Positions 61,666-64,000 of a stretch of 64,000 bases of DNA are shown piece by piece. Position 1 is the first letter of the stretch, and the number at the start of each line of letters is the position of its first letter. The notes under the pieces were generated by a model that saw only the letters and a program-made list of their open reading frames with translations, did not search any database and was not told the origin of the DNA. Position numbers and translations under genes: made by a program. Source of the stretch: Patiria pectinifera (Eukaryota; Echinodermata; Asteroidea; Valvatida; Asterinidae); the NCBI GenBank assembly GCA_029964075.1, contig CM057135.1, forward strand, positions 26,773,366 through 26,837,365, read 5' to 3'.

Positions 61666-64000
61666 GATCACAGACAGACCACGTATGTTTATTCCGATGA
61701 TAATGTACACCCACTTGGGTTTGTGCCTCAAGATCAAAGGCTCAGGTAGGGAAGCGTATTTTGGACACGACCAAACGAATTATGCCAGCCCACTACTCCG
61801 CCCGGGCGGTTTTTACTACTTCTCCAGGGCGGACTATTTTTTTTTCGCCCATGCAAATAGAACGATCAAACAGTGCGGACTGACCAATAAGATTACGATT
61901 TCTTGTCAGGTGACTTTTATTCTCTACGAAAACAATTGAAATGTATCGCGCATGAAAAAAAAAACACACAAGCAAATAGTATTAAGATGGCATAATGACG
62001 TCGTACCTTAACGAGCGCCCTCTAGCTGCGCGTCCAAACTTTTTTTTTTTTTCAATTTAAAAATCATTTGCTAAAACTGACCAAATTGCAAATATCGCTT
62101 TGGATATGTAATGACGTCATGATGGCTTTAGGAAATTATCTCGAAACAAAGATTCATATTTGTAAACAGGTTTCATATCGTTCTTATGTGACTTGGACAA
62201 ATTGACATTTCTATTCGTTTCAGTGCCTATGTTCGTATTTTCAATTTGACTTGATTTGACCTTACTGCAACCCTATGTCAGACGACCTCTTAACTCGACT
62301 ATTAATAATTTAATTTTTTTTTAAAAGAGAGGACTTCGAAAATTATTTTCTGGGATCTAGATCTGTTTTATACTCCTACAAAACGCATACCCGCATCACA
62401 ACAAATAAAACTCGAAGTTTTGTGTTTGTTGTTAACCTCAGGGGTTTCTTCATGTCCCTTGGAGGTCGGTTGGTCGGTCGGTCGTTTTGTCCGTATTTCC
62501 CCGAATATTGACCAAAAATATTACAAAGTTTTGGGAACTCGGGTTTTGTTTCGATCGCTGCGCATGGGCGTTTATTTTGCATTATGTTAGTCTGGTTCCC
62601 AGACCAAAAGATTCTGACTATTCCTGATGAATCTTAGGTCCGGTAGCCTCCGGTAATACATTGTATTACAATTTACGTCACGTGACTAAAACGGGAGGAA
62701 TTCCTCCTTTTTCCGAAAATTTCCGAAGTTTGCCGAAGTCGTTTCGTCGACAATCGGATAGCGCCCGAGTATTTCCGAGTATATAATATAGATAATATAG
62801 GTTTAATTAACGGCTGGTTAATTTTATTTTAAATGAGGTGATAATTAATATTCATTGCTTTCATTTAGAAAACTTCATTTTGAATTTGACGACCGTTACC
62901 GAGATTTTCCAAAACTCGGTCTTGTTCGGCTCCGCCTGCTAACAGTGCTATTTGAGTGCCTAATTTGGAAGATTCCAGATCAACATTAGTCAATGTTATC
63001 TTACAGAAACATCAAACTGTATTATCATAACTGTATGATATTACGAAGCAAGTGATTTATTTAAAAATTTGATCAGAACATTAAAAGCTACAAGCGATAA
63101 AGCGAAATCGGAAACGAAGCCGAGCTTTGAAAAAGGGCCATCAATGTCGTCATGTTTATTTTTAGCCACGGAGGCTGCCTGAACCAAGATTCATCAGGAA
63201 TAGTCAGAATCTTTTGGTCTGGGAACCAGACTAGCATTATGTCTGGCCCCGAAAATTTACCAAATAACAACCATAAGTTAACTTCCGACAAAACAAAACT
63301 ATCAAATCAAAATGTTCACAACAAAATGAATCTAATACTAATAATGATATTGTTTGTATCAATCCGAAAAAGATGTTTATGAAAAGTTGGAGGCAAAATA
63401 TGTGCAGTGATGTTATAGTCACGTGGTATTTTGTGTAGTGGTTGGACAGTATCCAGACGGAGGAAATGTCCCCAAAATTGACCAAAAGCATTGGTGTTCC
63501 ATATGTGCCATCGGCGTCACATTTTTCGTCAGACCTTATTGTGGTTCATTTGAGCCGTTTTGAGCTCAATACAATTAATATATCCATATCCGGGCGAAAC
63601 AGTTATCCGCCCAAGCGGAATAAAATGTGGGTGCAGAAAAAAATCCTCGTGTCCTTAAAATACGCGTCTGTATAGCACTGATCTCTATTCTACAGGGTGG
63701 ATAAAAAAACCGAAACCGAGATTGCTAATTGGAACAGAAGTAGGGCACATGTGAATCAAAGGGAGATATCCGCTGTTAGCATGGGCGTCGCCAGGATTTT
63801 TTCTAGGGGGGGGGGCAAAACATAATTTTCCCCAAAAATCTTGTATTTCTCGACATATTCTCGATTAATCAGTTTTAGAGGGGGGGCATGGAAATTTTGC
63901 CCCCCCCCCCAACCCATTAAATTTACACCTTTATGACTTTGGGCCTCTGTTTCTTTTTTTTCCTCTTTTTTTCCTTCTTTTTTTAATTTTTTTTATTTTG
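61666..64000. other. Upstream region of the gene, no gene seen
   Basis: Would contain the 5' UTR and promoter of the minus-strand gene. The word AATAAACATA lies about 25 bp upstream of the ATG, but I cannot call a TATA box from it. Beyond 62.5 kb are the 646-bp element, and near 63.8 kb G and C homopolymer-rich repeat sequence. Confidence 0.45.
62588..63233. mobile_element. Non-autonomous DNA element, 646 bp, 9-bp target duplication
   Basis: Terminal inverted repeats start TAGTCTGGTTCCCAGACC and stay identical for about 48 bp, then similar to about 70 bp. Direct repeats GCATTATGT flank it at 62579-62587 and 63234-63242. No ORF of note inside. A 9-bp duplication fits Mutator-like or related families. 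Confidence 0.85.

Overview
The window is animal nuclear DNA: small exons with GT-AG introns, extracellular modular domains, a DIRS-type retrotransposon, MITEs and many intronic repeats. The domain mix (C-type lectin, HYR, NIDO, AMOP, VWD) and the DIRS elements suggest a marine invertebrate, plausibly a deuterostome such as an echinoderm, hemichordate or cephalochordate. I cannot name the species. One assembly gap of exactly 500 N lies at 46316-46815.

Almost all of the window is one very large minus-strand gene, read from about 61665 down past position 478 and leaving the window on the left. I rebuilt it exon by exon from splice sites. From the N-terminus it encodes: a signal peptide (61611-61665); two C-type lectin domains of three exons each (51819-49796 and 49100-48011); an EGF-like exon (47057-46872); then, after the gap, 17 intact HYR (hyalin-repeat) exons interleaved with 6 Thr/Pro-rich mucin-like exons (44579-14861); then NIDO (14550-9975), AMOP (9975-2591) and VWD (1898-478). 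Every reconstructed junction keeps reading phase, and every HYR, mucin and EGF module is a symmetric phase 1-1 exon, which is what repeated exon duplication would require. The visible coding length is about 9.5 kb (about 3,150 residues). The product should be a secreted or surface mucin-like protein, plausibly in mucus, extracellular matrix or surface defence. Whether the lectin/EGF block and the HYR block are one transcript cannot be proven across the gap.

The HYR/mucin region is evolutionarily active. A cassette of about 2.78 kb (mucin, HYR, HYR) is tandemly duplicated with near identity (24.48-30.04 kb). A cassette of about 830 bp duplicates an HYR exon (21.5-23.5 kb). Intronic flanks are shared between 30.4 and 40.1 kb and between 31.6 and 41.9 kb. 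Upstream, 44.6-46.0 kb holds decayed HYR pieces.

Two nearly identical DIRS-like tyrosine-recombinase retrotransposons (31845-38144 and 51967-58242, both minus strand) sit in introns of the gene. Each has inverted terminal repeats and an internal complementary region that spells out the joined ends of a circular intermediate. Both are broken by stops and frameshifts. Other non-coding content: a large imperfect inverted repeat (about 5.05-9.48 kb), a 55-bp minisatellite (40.3-41.2 kb), two well-bounded MITEs (60839-61203 with TA target duplication; 62588-63233 with a 9-bp target duplication), a degenerate TAGTCCGAA-type array present in both cassette copies, tRNA-like SINE fragments and homopolymer G tracts. 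I see no supported plus-strand gene.
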